This document shows positions 1 through 8,478 of a stretch of 64,000 bases of DNA, piece by piece. The first letter of the stretch is position 1. Each line of letters begins with the position of its first letter. The stretch is from MWEH01 sp964392385. Its GTDB lineage: Bacteria > Bacillota > Clostridia > Christensenellales > DTU072. Made by a program: the position numbers and the translations under genes. The notes beneath the pieces are model-generated. The model was not told where the DNA came from. It was given only the letters and a program-made list of their open reading frames with translations, and did not search any database. The DNA is taken from contig CAYMPR010000004.1 of NCBI GenBank assembly GCA_964392385.1, forward strand, positions 1 through 64,000, written 5' to 3'.

Positions 1-1682
1 TGCTTAATTTCAGCTCTTTTTTCAATAATATTATTTTCAAATCCGAAAATGTAATAAGCATTTTCATAGGAGTAGTAATAATCGTTAGAATATTCGGCAG
101 CAAATGCAAATACGTTTTTATCTTTGTCATATAGAATTGCCCTTGGATTATATAGAGCCTCTGAATAAGCATATTGTTCGCCAATTATATATGCTTGTCC
201 TACAACTACTGCCTCTTCCCCGCTGTAATCGAATAGGACCACTTCTATCCCTCGCATAGAACCAAATTCATCGGTATCTCGTCCAAGGCCAATTGTATAG
301 TTTGTACCTTCAATTGGGTGGAGATACATTGAAACACCCTCTTTTTTTAGCCCCTCAGATATCGTAGGGTTTGTCGGATCAGATAAATCTAATAGAAACA
401 ATGGATCAACCGTTCTAAAAGTAACAATTGAACCAGTCTCGCCAGTAAACCTAGCAGAATAAATAGATTCGCCAGGGGCAATATTCCCAATTTTCCCAAT
501 CTGCTTTAAATCCTCATCAAGTACAAATACATTACTATACGAATTCCAACCGGAAACAGTTGCTACTCTTAAGTTTTCTTGATATTCATCTAACCAATAT
601 CTATTATTTACGTAGCCTTCCACTTCTCCTATTGCCGAAATTTCTAAATCTGCAGCGCTTATTTTTACTATCCTTGTGCTCCCGTATGCTGTTTCATCCA
701 CTCTTGATACTATTCCATTAGAAACAAATTGACTATACATATTCATATCACAAAGGTATATATTGTTCCCTGAAAAATATACAGTTGAGCTACCAGCAAT
801 AAAAGAGTTGTACTGGTGAATTGATGTATCAAGCAGATCTATTTTCCCAATAGTTGTATATGTGTTTTGAGGAAGTCCATCTATATAATACACATTTTCA
901 AGGCCTATTTCTTTATCCTCTAAATCATCTATTTCCTTAACTCTAGGTAAAATCGTGGATTGATCATACTCATAGAAATTATATTGTGCCACATAATAAA
1001 GTGTAGTTCCAGATAACCTTGATGTATTGTAGTAACCACTATGTTTTATTTCATTTAGGAGTGCTGGTTCTTCTCTATTTGTAATATCATATATTCTTAT
1101 AGCAATCATACTGGTATAACTATTATAATAATAAACATCCCCATAATATATATCTTCCCCAGGGTATGTAGGGCTAGCCCCTCCACCTTCTACTGTCACC
1201 TCAGTATATGATCTTCCAAGAACAGCAAGCCTATCTCCTTCGAGTAAAATTTCATCAGGATAAAAATTTTCTTCGGTAAAGTTGCTTGTCCATACTAACG
1301 TCATTACACCGTTTTCAGCCCTAATAATCCTTAATACATTGCTGTATAAAGCATATATGTAATTACCATCAACTTTGACAAGATCCGCCTCATCAAGCCC
1401 TTCTACTTGAACATTTGTACTAGAATGGGAAGGAGAGCCACTAGTTTCTTCTTGAGCAGTATCACTTATTACGCTTGGAGAAGCTGCTAGTTCTAATCCT
1501 CCGCCCCATCCCCTGTAGCTTGAAAAAAGGGAAGCATAAGATTGCCCATCTGCAGATAATTCCGCGATAAGTTCTCCTTTAGTATTAAATTTTTTTATTG
1601 CAAAGGCGCCCTCTTCTAGTTCAACTATTGGCTTCATCGGTAAAAAAACAGCCAGTAAACCGAATATTACAGATGCCACTAA
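1..1682 (-). CDS. Secreted beta-propeller domain protein, partial at both ends
   Basis: The minus strand is open from the assembly gap to the window edge, so both ends are missing. The visible N-terminal part has a hydrophobic stretch (FGLLAVFLP) that looks like the end of a signal anchor. It is followed by a low-complexity linker and then NVQVEGLDEADLVKVDG, a hallmark of the bacterial secreted C-terminal beta-propeller family (Pfam Beta_propel, distantly WD40-like). Further family blocks follow: YSARFTGETGSIVTFRTVDP, DLSDPTNP, IGLGRDTDE and EALYNPRAILYD. The protein is probably membrane-anchored and faces outward. Its function is not established for the family; some members are annotated as copper-amine-oxidase-like or protease-associated, which I would not transfer. 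Start codon lies in the gap or beyond it. Confidence 0.9.
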
Positions 1683-1782
1683 NNNNNNNNNNNNNNNNNN
1701 NNNNNNNNNNNNNNNNNNNNNNNNNNNNNNNNNNNNNNNNNNNNNNNNNNNNNNNNNNNNNNNNNNNNNNNNNNNNNNNNNN
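1683..1782. other. Assembly gap (100 N)
   Basis: Exactly 100 unknown bases separate the beta-propeller gene from hom. The round number suggests a scaffolding placeholder, so the true distance and gene content between the flanks are unknown. Confidence 0.98.
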
Positions 1783-1784
1783 TT

Positions 1785-3059
1785 TTATAAGACTCGAATT
1801 AGCGAGTTTACTTTATGCACTTCAGGCAGTGACTCAATATCTTTTATTGCTTTATTTATTGCACTTTCCTGGGTGAAGTGAATCATAAATATAATATTAG
1901 CAGTTCCTTCTGAGGCGATTTGTTCAACGCTATTAATGGAAACTTCATATTTCCCAAATGAGGCTGCTATTTTTGCTAACACGCCTGGTTTATCCATAAC
2001 ATTCATTCTAACATAATATTCACACTCAAAATCTGTCTCAAAATCATCATCGTTTACTGCCTCATCTCTATTGTCAAATGAAGATAATTTATGCGTTACT
2101 TGATGAGCACAGTATACAATGTCTGATACAATTGCTGAACCAGTTGGTAAATCCCCTGCACCTCTACCATATAACATAATATCTCCAACGTTATCACCAT
2201 TTAACAAAACAGCATTAAAAGAACCTTTCACCGAGGCAAGAGGATTATCATTAGCAATAAAAGAAGGATGAACACGCACTTCAATCTTCCCATCATTAAG
2301 TTTCCCGATTGCGAGAAGTTTTAGAGTGTATCCGAATTTCTTTCCATTCTCTATATCTATCTTGTCAATTTTGCTTATTCCCTCTCTATATATTTTCCCA
2401 AGAGGAATTTTTTTATTGAAGCATAAAGAAGCTAAAATTGATAGCTTATACATGCTATCATATCCATCGACATCCGCACTAGGATTTGCTTCAGCATATC
2501 CTAACTTTTGAGCCTCTTTTAGCACGCTTTCGTAATCTCTTCCTTCATCGGCCATCTTAGTAAGTATATAATTTGTAGTTCCATTCACTATTCCTTGTAA
2601 AGATTGTATGTTATTTCCTTGCATACTCTCGGTTAATGCTCTAATTATTGGAACACCGCCTACAGAAGTTGCTTCGAAATATATTCCGCCTTTTCCTTCT
2701 TTTGCTGCTGCTTCAAATTCAGACCAATGCTTGGCAAACATTTCCTTATTAGCAGTTACAATACTTTTGCCAGCTTTAAGTGACGCTATAAGAAAAGATC
2801 TTGCAGGTTCAATACCACCAAAGAACTCTGCAACTATAGATATTCTTTTGTCATTTAGAACATTATTAATGTCAGTTGATACTATACTCGGATTTACTCC
2901 TAGCTGTTTTACTCTATCCATGTTTTTCTCAAGTACATGTAAAACCTCGACATCAATTCCTTCTGTCTTTTTAATTTTTTCTCTCATTTGCTGCAAGATA
3001 CGATAAGTTCCACCACCTACAGTTCCTAGCCCTAATAATGCAACACCTATTTTTTTCAT
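1785..3059 (-). CDS. hom: Homoserine dehydrogenase
   Basis: Reduces aspartate semialdehyde to homoserine with NAD(P)H, the branch point to threonine and methionine. The N-terminal Rossmann motif GLGTVGGG is at residues 10-17. The central catalytic region has VNGTTNYILTKM, and the C-terminal ACT domain (about residues 345-424, beginning YYVRMNVMDKPGVLAKIA) suggests allosteric feedback by an amino acid. I chose ATG at 3059 (MKKIGVALLG) because AAGGAG lies 6 bases upstream; an earlier in-frame ATG at 3077 lies inside coaX and has no ribosome site. The start sits one base after the coaX stop, so the two are very probably co-transcribed. Length (424 residues) is typical. The stop codon is only two bases from the assembly gap but is intact. 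Confidence 0.96.
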   Translation of the reverse strand: MKKIGVALLGLGTVGGGTYRILQQMREKIKKTEGIDVEVLHVLEKNMDRVKQLGVNPSIVSTDINNVLNDKRISIVAEFFGGIEPARSFLIASLKAGKSIVTANKEMFAKHWSEFEAAAKEGKGGIYFEATSVGGVPIIRALTESMQGNNIQSLQGIVNGTTNYILTKMADEGRDYESVLKEAQKLGYAEANPSADVDGYDSMYKLSILASLCFNKKIPLGKIYREGISKIDKIDIENGKKFGYTLKLLAIGKLNDGKIEVRVHPSFIANDNPLASVKGSFNAVLLNGDNVGDIMLYGRGAGDLPTGSAIVSDIVYCAHQVTHKLSSFDNRDEAVNDDDFETDFECEYYVRMNVMDKPGVLAKIAASFGKYEVSINSVEQIASEGTANIIFMIHFTQESAINKAIKDIESLPEVHKVNSLIRVL

Positions 3060-3060
3060 T

Positions 3061-3840
3061 TTACTTCTCCTTGGCACTGTTTAAATCATATAAGATTTTC
3101 AGCCCTTTTAGCGACAATGCTCTATCAATTTTATCAAACAATTTTATTCCACTTACAAGTTCACTCATACCACCAGTTGCAATTACTTTTAATTCTTCGT
3201 CATATCCACTCTCAAGCTTCATACCCTTAATTAATCCTTCCACTAGACCTCTAAAACCATAAATCAATCCTGACTGCATATTCGCTATAGTGGTTTTCCC
3301 AATAATATTTTCAGGTTTTATAAGCTCAATTCTTGGAAGCTTAGCGGCGGTATTTGTTAGAGCCTCCGCGCTTGATTTTATACCAGGCGCAATGGCTCCA
3401 CCCATAAAGACCCCGTCTGAAGAAACCATATTAAATGTTGTCGCACTTCCAAAATCGACAACAAGACAAGGTCCTCCATATAAGTGGTATGCTGCAACAG
3501 AATTAACAATTCTATCTGCTCCAAGCTCTTCTGGTACAGTATAGCCAATTTTAATACCTAATTTAGACTTACAAGAGACCATTATAGGTTTAATTTTTAT
3601 ATAGTATGCACACATGTGCTCAATCGTATAATTTAATGCTGGTGCTACAGAACTTATAATAATCCCTTCTATATCAGCAAATGATTTTTTTACATTCATT
3701 AATAAATCATAAAAAATCATCCCAAACTCATCAGCTGTTTTATTATGGTCACTAGCAACCCGCCATGTATATGTAATTTCCTCTTTTTCTAATAACCCAA
3801 TTTTAATATTGGTATTACCCACATCAAGTAAAAGAATCAT
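3061..3840 (-). CDS. coaX: Type III pantothenate kinase
   Basis: Phosphorylates pantothenate in the first committed step of coenzyme A synthesis. Type III (CoaX, ASKHA fold) is recognised by DVGNTNIKIG at residues 6-15, the phosphate and ribose loops GADRIVNSVAAYHLYGG and VVDFGSATTFN, and GGAIAPGI. At 259 residues it is the usual length. It is the first gene of a two-gene unit with hom and has its own promoter just upstream, after the terminator of the ribosomal cluster. No regulatory RNA is visible in the short leader. Confidence 0.96.
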   Translation of the reverse strand: MILLLDVGNTNIKIGLLEKEEITYTWRVASDHNKTADEFGMIFYDLLMNVKKSFADIEGIIISSVAPALNYTIEHMCAYYIKIKPIMVSCKSKLGIKIGYTVPEELGADRIVNSVAAYHLYGGPCLVVDFGSATTFNMVSSDGVFMGGAIAPGIKSSAEALTNTAAKLPRIELIKPENIIGKTTIANMQSGLIYGFRGLVEGLIKGMKLESGYDEELKVIATGGMSELVSGIKLFDKIDRALSLKGLKILYDLNSAKEK

Positions 3841-3864
3841 AATATGCCTCCATAACTAGTTTCG

Positions 3865-3894
3865 ATATTAGCATAATTAAGGGTGTTAAGTCAA
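3865..3894 (-). promoter_or_regulatory. Promoter of coaX-hom
   Basis: TTGACT (3894-3889), 18-bp spacer, TAATAT (3870-3865) preceded by TGC, giving an extended -10. It lies between the rplQ terminator and coaX, with GGAGG before the coaX ATG. Found by eye; no transcript data. Confidence 0.7.
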
Positions 3895-3921
3895 TTCAAG
3901 CACGTTCTATATAAAAAGGAT

Positions 3922-3951
3922 AAAAAAACCGTCGGGTTTTTCCCGACGGTT
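3922..3951 (-). terminator. Terminator after rplQ
   Basis: Read on the minus strand, AACCGTCGGG and CCCGACGGTT form a 10-bp stem with a five-base A loop, followed by seven T. It sits 18 bases past the rplQ stop and ends the ribosomal cluster. Confidence 0.93.
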
Positions 3952-3969
3952 TGAGATAAACTTTTACAA

Positions 3970-4485
3970 TTAGTCAATAAGTTCAATGATACACATTTCA
4001 GCATCATCGCCCCTACGATTGCCAAGGCTTATAATCCTTGTATAGCCGCCATATGTTCCTTTCTCTTTAGCTCTAGCAGCATATTTGGGCGCATATTCAC
4101 GGAAAATCTTTTCAATCAATGGATGAGATACATCGGCTGTTCTCTCTTTGAAGTCAGCTTTTTTCTCTTTAGCTCCCTGAATCTCTTGGATATCTCTAAG
4201 AGAAGCCATCATTTTCCTGCGTGCAGCAAGTTTTCTAGGCCCATCGTTGACATATTCAACTTTAATTGTTTCTTCTTTTTGATTTAATTTGTCTTTATTT
4301 ACCTTTATAGTGTCCTCGTAGGTTTTGACGCCTAAATTAACCATTTTCTCAGCAATCCTGCTGACAGATTTAGCTCTATCTACGGTAGTCTCGAGTTTTC
4401 CATACCACAGCAACTCGCTAGCTTGATTTTTCAAGATATAAAGCCTTATATCTGTTCTTTTCCCTAGTTTCTTATTCTTAGCCAT
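3970..4485 (-). CDS. rplQ: 50S ribosomal protein L17, extended form
   Basis: Large-subunit protein near the exit tunnel. The N-terminus KLGKRTDIRLYILKN and the C-terminus GGYTRIISLGNRRGDDAEM are canonical. The middle is not: at 171 residues it is about 55 longer than the usual 112-120 residue clostridial form, with extra charged sequence at roughly residues 56-83 and 100-115 around the conserved ARRKMMASL helix. The reading frame is intact and lysine-rich throughout, so this is a genuine insertion, not a frameshift. Last gene of the alpha part; ribosome site AAGGAG, 13 bases after the rpoA stop. Confidence 0.95.
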   Translation of the reverse strand: MAKNKKLGKRTDIRLYILKNQASELLWYGKLETTVDRAKSVSRIAEKMVNLGVKTYEDTIKVNKDKLNQKEETIKVEYVNDGPRKLAARRKMMASLRDIQEIQGAKEKKADFKERTADVSHPLIEKIFREYAPKYAARAKEKGTYGGYTRIISLGNRRGDDAEMCIIELID

Positions 4486-4497
4486 TTCCTTTTCTCC

Positions 4498-5454
4498 TTA
4501 GTCTTCCTTGGTCTTAAGGGACAAACCCATTGCATTAAGTTTCTCAATAACTTCTTCTAAAGATTTCTTACCAAGGTTTTTAACTTTAAGCATATCTTCT
4601 TCAGTATTCTTCAATAAATCTTCAATTGTAAATATTCCTGCTCTTTTCAAGCAATTTAATGGTCTAACGGATAATTCAAGCTCTTCAATGCTTTTTTTAT
4701 CAAAGTCTGTCTTGGTCTGATCAATTCCATCTGGTACAAAAATAGGTATATCTTTCATTCCTGAAACTAGATTAATAAACAAATTTAAATGTTCATTCAG
4801 TAATTTGGCAGCAAGAGACATAATCTCTTTTGCACTTATTGAGCCATTCGTTGTAACAAAAAGCTTGAGTTTGTCATAATCAATAGATTGCTCAACACGT
4901 GTGCTAGAAACCTCGTATCTTACCGACTTGATAGGCGAAAACAAACTGTCAATAGGGATATAGCCAATGGCTGATTTTGGGTTTTTATTATCTTTTGCAG
5001 ATTTATATCCTCTTCCAGCACCTATTGTTAACTCTACATCTAAATTTGCCTTATCTTCAAGAGAGCATATATAAGCCTCTTTGTTTGTAATTTCTACTCC
5101 AGAAGGTACTTGTATATCACCCGCGCACACTGTTCCAGAAACATTTTTAGAAAGTTTAACTACTATATTATCAAATTTTTCGGGATCTGTTACCTTAATA
5201 GCAACTTCTTTTAGATTCAATATTATTTCCATAACATCTTCTCTAACACCCTCAATAGTGGAATATTCATGTTGAACACCATGAAATTTTACTCCAATTA
5301 TTGCAACTCCAGGTAGTGCGGTACTCAGAACTCTACGTAAGCTGTTACCTAATGTTATCCCATTTCCACGTTCGAGTGGTTCAACGGTGAAAACAGCCTC
5401 TGCTCCATTCTTAAACTCTTCAACTAAAATCCTAGGTTTAATAACTTCCATCAT
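4498..5454 (-). CDS. rpoA: RNA polymerase alpha subunit
   Basis: Scaffold for RNA polymerase assembly and contact for UP elements and activators. The N-terminal dimerisation domain (to about residue 230) contains ERGNGITLGNSLRRVLSTALPG. The C-terminal domain has RPLNCLKRAGIFTIEDLL and the helix-hairpin-helix KVKNLGKKSLEEVIEKL. 318 residues is normal. Two adjacent ATG codons occur; GGAGG is 10 bases before the first, which I took. It lies between rpsD and rplQ in the standard clostridial alpha order. Confidence 0.98.
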   Translation of the reverse strand: MMEVIKPRILVEEFKNGAEAVFTVEPLERGNGITLGNSLRRVLSTALPGVAIIGVKFHGVQHEYSTIEGVREDVMEIILNLKEVAIKVTDPEKFDNIVVKLSKNVSGTVCAGDIQVPSGVEITNKEAYICSLEDKANLDVELTIGAGRGYKSAKDNKNPKSAIGYIPIDSLFSPIKSVRYEVSSTRVEQSIDYDKLKLFVTTNGSISAKEIMSLAAKLLNEHLNLFINLVSGMKDIPIFVPDGIDQTKTDFDKKSIEELELSVRPLNCLKRAGIFTIEDLLKNTEEDMLKVKNLGKKSLEEVIEKLNAMGLSLKTKED

Positions 5455-5472
5455 AAAGATTTTTCCTCCAAC

Positions 5473-6096
5473 TTATTTCGAATATAATTCGACTATCATA
5501 TGTTCTGCTACTTGAACATCTATATCTGCCCTTGTAGGCATCGCCTCTACTTTTCCGCTAAGTGTCATGGGATCAAAAGATAGCCATTTGGGAATATTTG
5601 TTACTTTCTGTGTTTTTAAATCCTTGAAAAACGGCTTTTCTTGCTTATTTAATTTTATAGAAATGACATCGCCAAGCTTAACTAAATAGGATGGAATATC
5701 TACCTTCTCATTATTAACACAAATGTGTCCATGGCCAACTAATTGCCTCGCTTGATATCTGCTTGAAGCTATTCCCATGCGATAAACTATATTGTCTAGT
5801 CTTCTTTCAATTAGAATCAACATTAACTCGCCCGTAACACCTCTCATGTTTGCGGCTTTGTTGTAATAACTATGGAATTGACCTTCCATCAATCCATATG
5901 TTCTCTTTGTTTTTTGCTTCTCTCTAAGCTGTATGCTGTATGCTGTGGGTTTCTTTCTTGAAGCGCCATGTTGGCCGGGGGGCACTGGGCTCTTATTAAA
6001 AGAACAACTTGCACTCAAACACCTGTCTCCTTTTAGAAACAATTTGCATCCTTCTCTTCTGCATAGCTTGCAGACAGGTCCTGTATATTTTGCCAT
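5473..6096 (-). CDS. rpsD: 30S ribosomal protein S4, zinc-binding form
   Basis: Primary 16S rRNA binder that nucleates small-subunit assembly, and in several bacteria a translational repressor of its own operon. The start is ATG at 6096 (MAKYTGPVCK), with AGGAGG 7 bases upstream; the upstream open frame overlaps rpsK and is not coding. Cysteines 9, 12, 26 and 31 form the zinc knuckle of the C+ type. The S4 RNA-binding domain is RRLDNIVYRMGIASSRYQAR onward. Its place between rpsK and rpoA matters for the leader upstream of rpsM, which it could bind. Confidence 0.97.
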   Translation of the reverse strand: MAKYTGPVCKLCRREGCKLFLKGDRCLSASCSFNKSPVPPGQHGASRKKPTAYSIQLREKQKTKRTYGLMEGQFHSYYNKAANMRGVTGELMLILIERRLDNIVYRMGIASSRYQARQLVGHGHICVNNEKVDIPSYLVKLGDVISIKLNKQEKPFFKDLKTQKVTNIPKWLSFDPMTLSGKVEAMPTRADIDVQVAEHMIVELYSK

Positions 6097-6113
6097 ATTA
6101 ATTTCCTCCTGAA

Positions 6114-6509
6114 TTATAACCTTCTGACTTTTGGTGGGCGACAACCGTTGTGAGGTATTGGTGAAACATCTCTTATCATCGTTACCTCTAACTCGCATTT
6201 TTCAAATGCTCTAATTGCTGACTCTCTTCCTTGGCCAGGGCCTTTGATATAAACCTCAACAGTGCGTAACCCATGTTCCTTGGCGATTTTCGCAGCATCC
6301 TCTGCAACAAGTTGTGCTGCATAGGGAGTTGCCTTTCTACTTCCCTTCATCCCAAGCTTCCCCGAAGAAGACCAGCTAATCGTTTCACCGTTCATATCGG
6401 TTATAGTTACTATAGTATTATTGAAAGACGCATGCACATGTGCCTGCCCCTTTTCAATATTTTTCAAATCTTTTCTTCTTTTTATAGCGGTCCTTTTGAT
6501 TGCTGCCAT
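6114..6509 (-). CDS. rpsK: 30S ribosomal protein S11
   Basis: Small-subunit platform protein at the mRNA exit path. Family blocks: GQAHVHASFNNTIVTITD, GSRKATPYAAQLVAEDAA, and the C-terminal DVSPIPHNGCRPPKVRRL. 131 residues is standard. It sits 13 bases after rpsM and 17 bases before the true rpsD start. Confidence 0.97.
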   Translation of the reverse strand: MAAIKRTAIKRRKDLKNIEKGQAHVHASFNNTIVTITDMNGETISWSSSGKLGMKGSRKATPYAAQLVAEDAAKIAKEHGLRTVEVYIKGPGQGRESAIRAFEKCELEVTMIRDVSPIPHNGCRPPKVRRL

Positions 6510-6522
6510 AAAATCCTCCTAA

Positions 6523-6900
6523 TTACTTTTCTATTTTTTTAGCGCGACCTACTGTACGTTTTGGACCTTTACGAGTACGAGCATTTGTTTTGCTTCTTTG
6601 CCCTCTTACTGGTAAACCTTTTCTGTGTCTAACGCCACGATAACATCCTATGTCTTGTAATCTTTTAATATTTTGACTTACTTCGGTTCTAAGAGTTCCT
6701 TCTACTCTAAAATTATTTTCGATATATCCACGGATTTTAACAACATCGTCTTCAGATAAATCTTTCACACGAACATTAGGATCCACTTTGCAAATCTCTA
6801 AAATTTTGTTTGCGGTAACCCTACCAATCCCAAAGATATAGGTTAATCCTATTTCCACTCTCTTCTCACGGGGTAAATCCACACCTGCAATACGAGCCAT
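6523..6900 (-). CDS. rpsM: 30S ribosomal protein S13
   Basis: Head protein of the small subunit, contacting P-site tRNA and the 50S bridge. It begins MARIAGVDLPREKRVEIGLTY and has GCYRGVRHRKGLPVRGQRSK followed by the basic tail TNARTRKGPKRTVGRAKK. 125 residues. It is the first gene of a sub-operon: a promoter and a structured leader of about 110 bases separate it from rpmJ, and GGAGG sits 7 bases before the ATG. Confidence 0.97.
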   Translation of the reverse strand: MARIAGVDLPREKRVEIGLTYIFGIGRVTANKILEICKVDPNVRVKDLSEDDVVKIRGYIENNFRVEGTLRTEVSQNIKRLQDIGCYRGVRHRKGLPVRGQRSKTNARTRKGPKRTVGRAKKIEK

Positions 6901-7012
6901 TTAATAACCTCCATAATGATCTTTCTTTATATATATTGTTTCGCCAGGTGAAACCCTTAGTCGTTTCTGGGCTCAGCCGCCCCAGCGAATTATTGCCTTT
7001 TTTCAAATCAAC
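6901..7012 (-). promoter_or_regulatory. Structured leader of the rpsM-rpsK-rpsD-rpoA-rplQ operon
   Basis: The 5' leader downstream of the 7019-7047 promoter is GC-rich compared with its surroundings and can fold. Hairpin 1: CTGGG (6985-6981) with CCCAG (6971-6967). Hairpin 2: GTTTC (6954-6950) with GAAAC (6942-6938), loop ACCTGGC. The CTGG in loop 2 is complementary to CCAG in hairpin 1 (6970-6967), allowing a pseudoknot. TTCGC (6989-6985) can alternatively pair with GCGAA (6944-6940). E. coli uses a pseudoknot at this same place (before S13) for S4 autoregulation. That this is an S4-binding leader is inference. Confidence 0.6.
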
Positions 7013-7018
7013 TGCGAA

Positions 7019-7047
7019 AGTATATCACATACATTGTTTAATCGCAA
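7019..7047 (-). promoter_or_regulatory. Promoter inside the ribosomal cluster, before rpsM
   Basis: TTGCGA (7047-7042), 17-bp spacer, TATACT (7024-7019) with TGA in front as an extended -10. It lies in the 180-base gap after rpmJ, so the alpha genes can be expressed separately from the S10-spc part. Confidence 0.7.
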
Positions 7048-7080
7048 TTAAAATATTTCACACTTACTATAAAATGTTAA

Positions 7081-7197
7081 TTACCCTTGTACTTGTTTAT
7101 GATTGGGATATTTAGAACAAATAACCATAACTTTGCCATTTCTCCTAATTACCTTACATTTGTCGCACATAGGTTTTACTGATGGTCTGACTTTCAT
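7081..7197 (-). CDS. rpmJ: 50S ribosomal protein L36
   Basis: Very small zinc protein of the large subunit, 38 residues. It begins MKVRPSVKPMCDKCKVIRR and ends with SKYPNHKQVQG. Cysteines 11, 14 and 27 and histidine 33 are the CCCH zinc ligands, so this is the zinc-dependent (C+) version. GGGAGGAA precedes the ATG. It directly follows infA, as in most Bacillota. Confidence 0.96.
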   Translation of the reverse strand: MKVRPSVKPMCDKCKVIRRNGKVMVICSKYPNHKQVQG

Positions 7198-7209
7198 ATT
7201 TCTTCCCTC

Positions 7210-7431
7210 CTAGTTTTTGTTTCTGTAAACAATTCTTCCTTGCGTAAAATCATATTGACTAAAAGCTACTCGAACGCTATCTCCTTCACATACTTTCACA
7301 AAGTGTTGTCTCATCTTCCCAGCCAAGTATGCAATTACAATACGTCCACTTTTCAGTTCAACCCTAAATTTTGTTCCGGGCAATACATCAATTACAGTGC
7401 CTTCTTCTTCTATTTGATTTTCTTTTGACAT
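7210..7431 (-). CDS. infA: Translation initiation factor IF-1
   Basis: Binds the A site of the 30S subunit during initiation. It is an OB-fold of 73 residues with EGTVIDVLPGTKFRVELKSG, IAYLAGKMRQHFVKVCEGD and the final GRIVYRNK. Ribosome site AGGAG is 7 bases before the ATG. Placed between the KOW gene and rpmJ. Confidence 0.96.
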   Translation of the reverse strand: MSKENQIEEEGTVIDVLPGTKFRVELKSGRIVIAYLAGKMRQHFVKVCEGDSVRVAFSQYDFTQGRIVYRNKN

Positions 7432-7447
7432 CCAATTACTCCTGTCT

Positions 7448-7729
7448 CTATACAGATCCGTTATAAGCTTTTAATGCACTCTTTATCTCTGCATCAAATA
7501 TTTTCTTTTCTAGCTCCAACTTTTCTTTGATTTTCTCTATTATTATCCCTTCAGTTCTTAAGTGCTTGATCTTTTTTGTTTTAGGTTTATCTACTCTCCT
7601 TAAGTCACCATCTGATATACTTACATATTCATCATCGATTATTTCGACAACCACATAAAATTTCCCGGAATCTCTGCCAGCTACAGAAAATACTATTTCT
7701 CCTAGTTCAAGCGATTTAGGTGTCTTCAT
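7448..7729 (-). CDS. KOW-domain RNA-binding protein (L14e-like)
   Basis: A 93-residue protein with an N-terminal KOW fold: ELGEIVFSVAGRDSGKFYVVV, then DGDLRRVDKPKTKKIKHL, and a charged helical tail. Proteins like this sit between map and infA in many Bacillota and resemble archaeal and eukaryotic L14e/L6e. A role as a ribosome- or rRNA-associated factor is inferred; no specific function is established that I know of. No clear Shine-Dalgarno; the start is 5 bases after the map stop, so translational coupling is likely. Confidence 0.85.
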   Translation of the reverse strand: MKTPKSLELGEIVFSVAGRDSGKFYVVVEIIDDEYVSISDGDLRRVDKPKTKKIKHLRTEGIIIEKIKEKLELEKKIFDAEIKSALKAYNGSV

Positions 7730-7734
7730 TTTTC

Positions 7735-8478
7735 TTATAACGTCAGTATTTCGACGCCATCCTCTCTTATTACTACAGTATTTTCATAATGTGCAGATGG
7801 TTCGCCATCAAGTGTTACAACTGTCCAGTTATCCTCAAGTACTTTAATCTTTCTAGTACCAACATTAATCATAGGTTCTATAGCAATTGTCATATTTGTT
7901 GAAAGCCTTAACCCTCTTCCTTTGACGCCGTAGTTTGGTACACTTGGATCTTCATGTAGTTCAGTTCCTATACCATGTCCTACTAGCTCTCTAACGACAC
8001 TAAATCCATTTGATTCAACGTAACTCTGGATGTTATATCCTAGGTCACCGAGTCTTACTCCATCCTTTAATATCGATATTCCACGAAAGAAACTTTCTTT
8101 ACATACTTCCATAAGATGCTTCTTTTTTTGCGATATATCGCCAATTGCAAAGGTTCTAGCTGCATCTGCATGAAATCCTCCCACCGATGCACCTGCATCA
8201 ATTTTCAGTATCATGCCATCTTCTATTATTCTTGACGAAGGAATCCCATGAACTACTTCCTCATCAATGGATGTGCATATCGAGCTTGGGAAACCGCCAT
8301 AACCCAGAAATGAAGGCGAAGCATTACACTTTTTGATATAATCGTAAGCAATTGCATCCAGTTTTCTTGTGGTAACACCTTGCTTTGCGTTTTCCCCTAC
8401 TATTTCTAGAACATCACGAACAATTGCACCAGCTTTTTTCATTAAAGCTATTTCTTGCTCGCTTTTAATGGTTAGCAT
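7735..8478 (-). CDS. map: Methionine aminopeptidase, type I
   Basis: Removes the initiator methionine from nascent proteins. The two-metal site is visible: aspartates in DAGASVGGFHADAARTF, the histidine in GHGIGTELHEDPSVPNYG, and glutamates in IAIEPMINVG and ENTVVIRED. 247 residues with no N-terminal zinc or SH3 extension (type Ia). Its start lies 14 bases inside the 3' end of adk, indicating coupled translation. Confidence 0.97.
   Translation of the reverse strand: MLTIKSEQEIALMKKAGAIVRDVLEIVGENAKQGVTTRKLDAIAYDYIKKCNASPSFLGYGGFPSSICTSIDEEVVHGIPSSRIIEDGMILKIDAGASVGGFHADAARTFAIGDISQKKKHLMEVCKESFFRGISILKDGVRLGDLGYNIQSYVESNGFSVVRELVGHGIGTELHEDPSVPNYGVKGRGLRLSTNMTIAIEPMINVGTRKIKVLEDNWTVVTLDGEPSAHYENTVVIREDGVEILTL

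Noticed and set aside
1598..1876. Plus-strand open frame crossing the gap
   Set aside because: It runs through 100 unknown bases and lies opposite two clear minus-strand genes.
3061..3077. Longer start of hom (MPRRSK...)
   Set aside because: It lies inside coaX; AAGGAG is spaced for the ATG at 3059.
6097..6198. 34-residue N-terminal extension of rpsD
   Set aside because: It overlaps rpsK, has no ribosome site, and the canonical MAKYTGP start has AGGAGG upstream.
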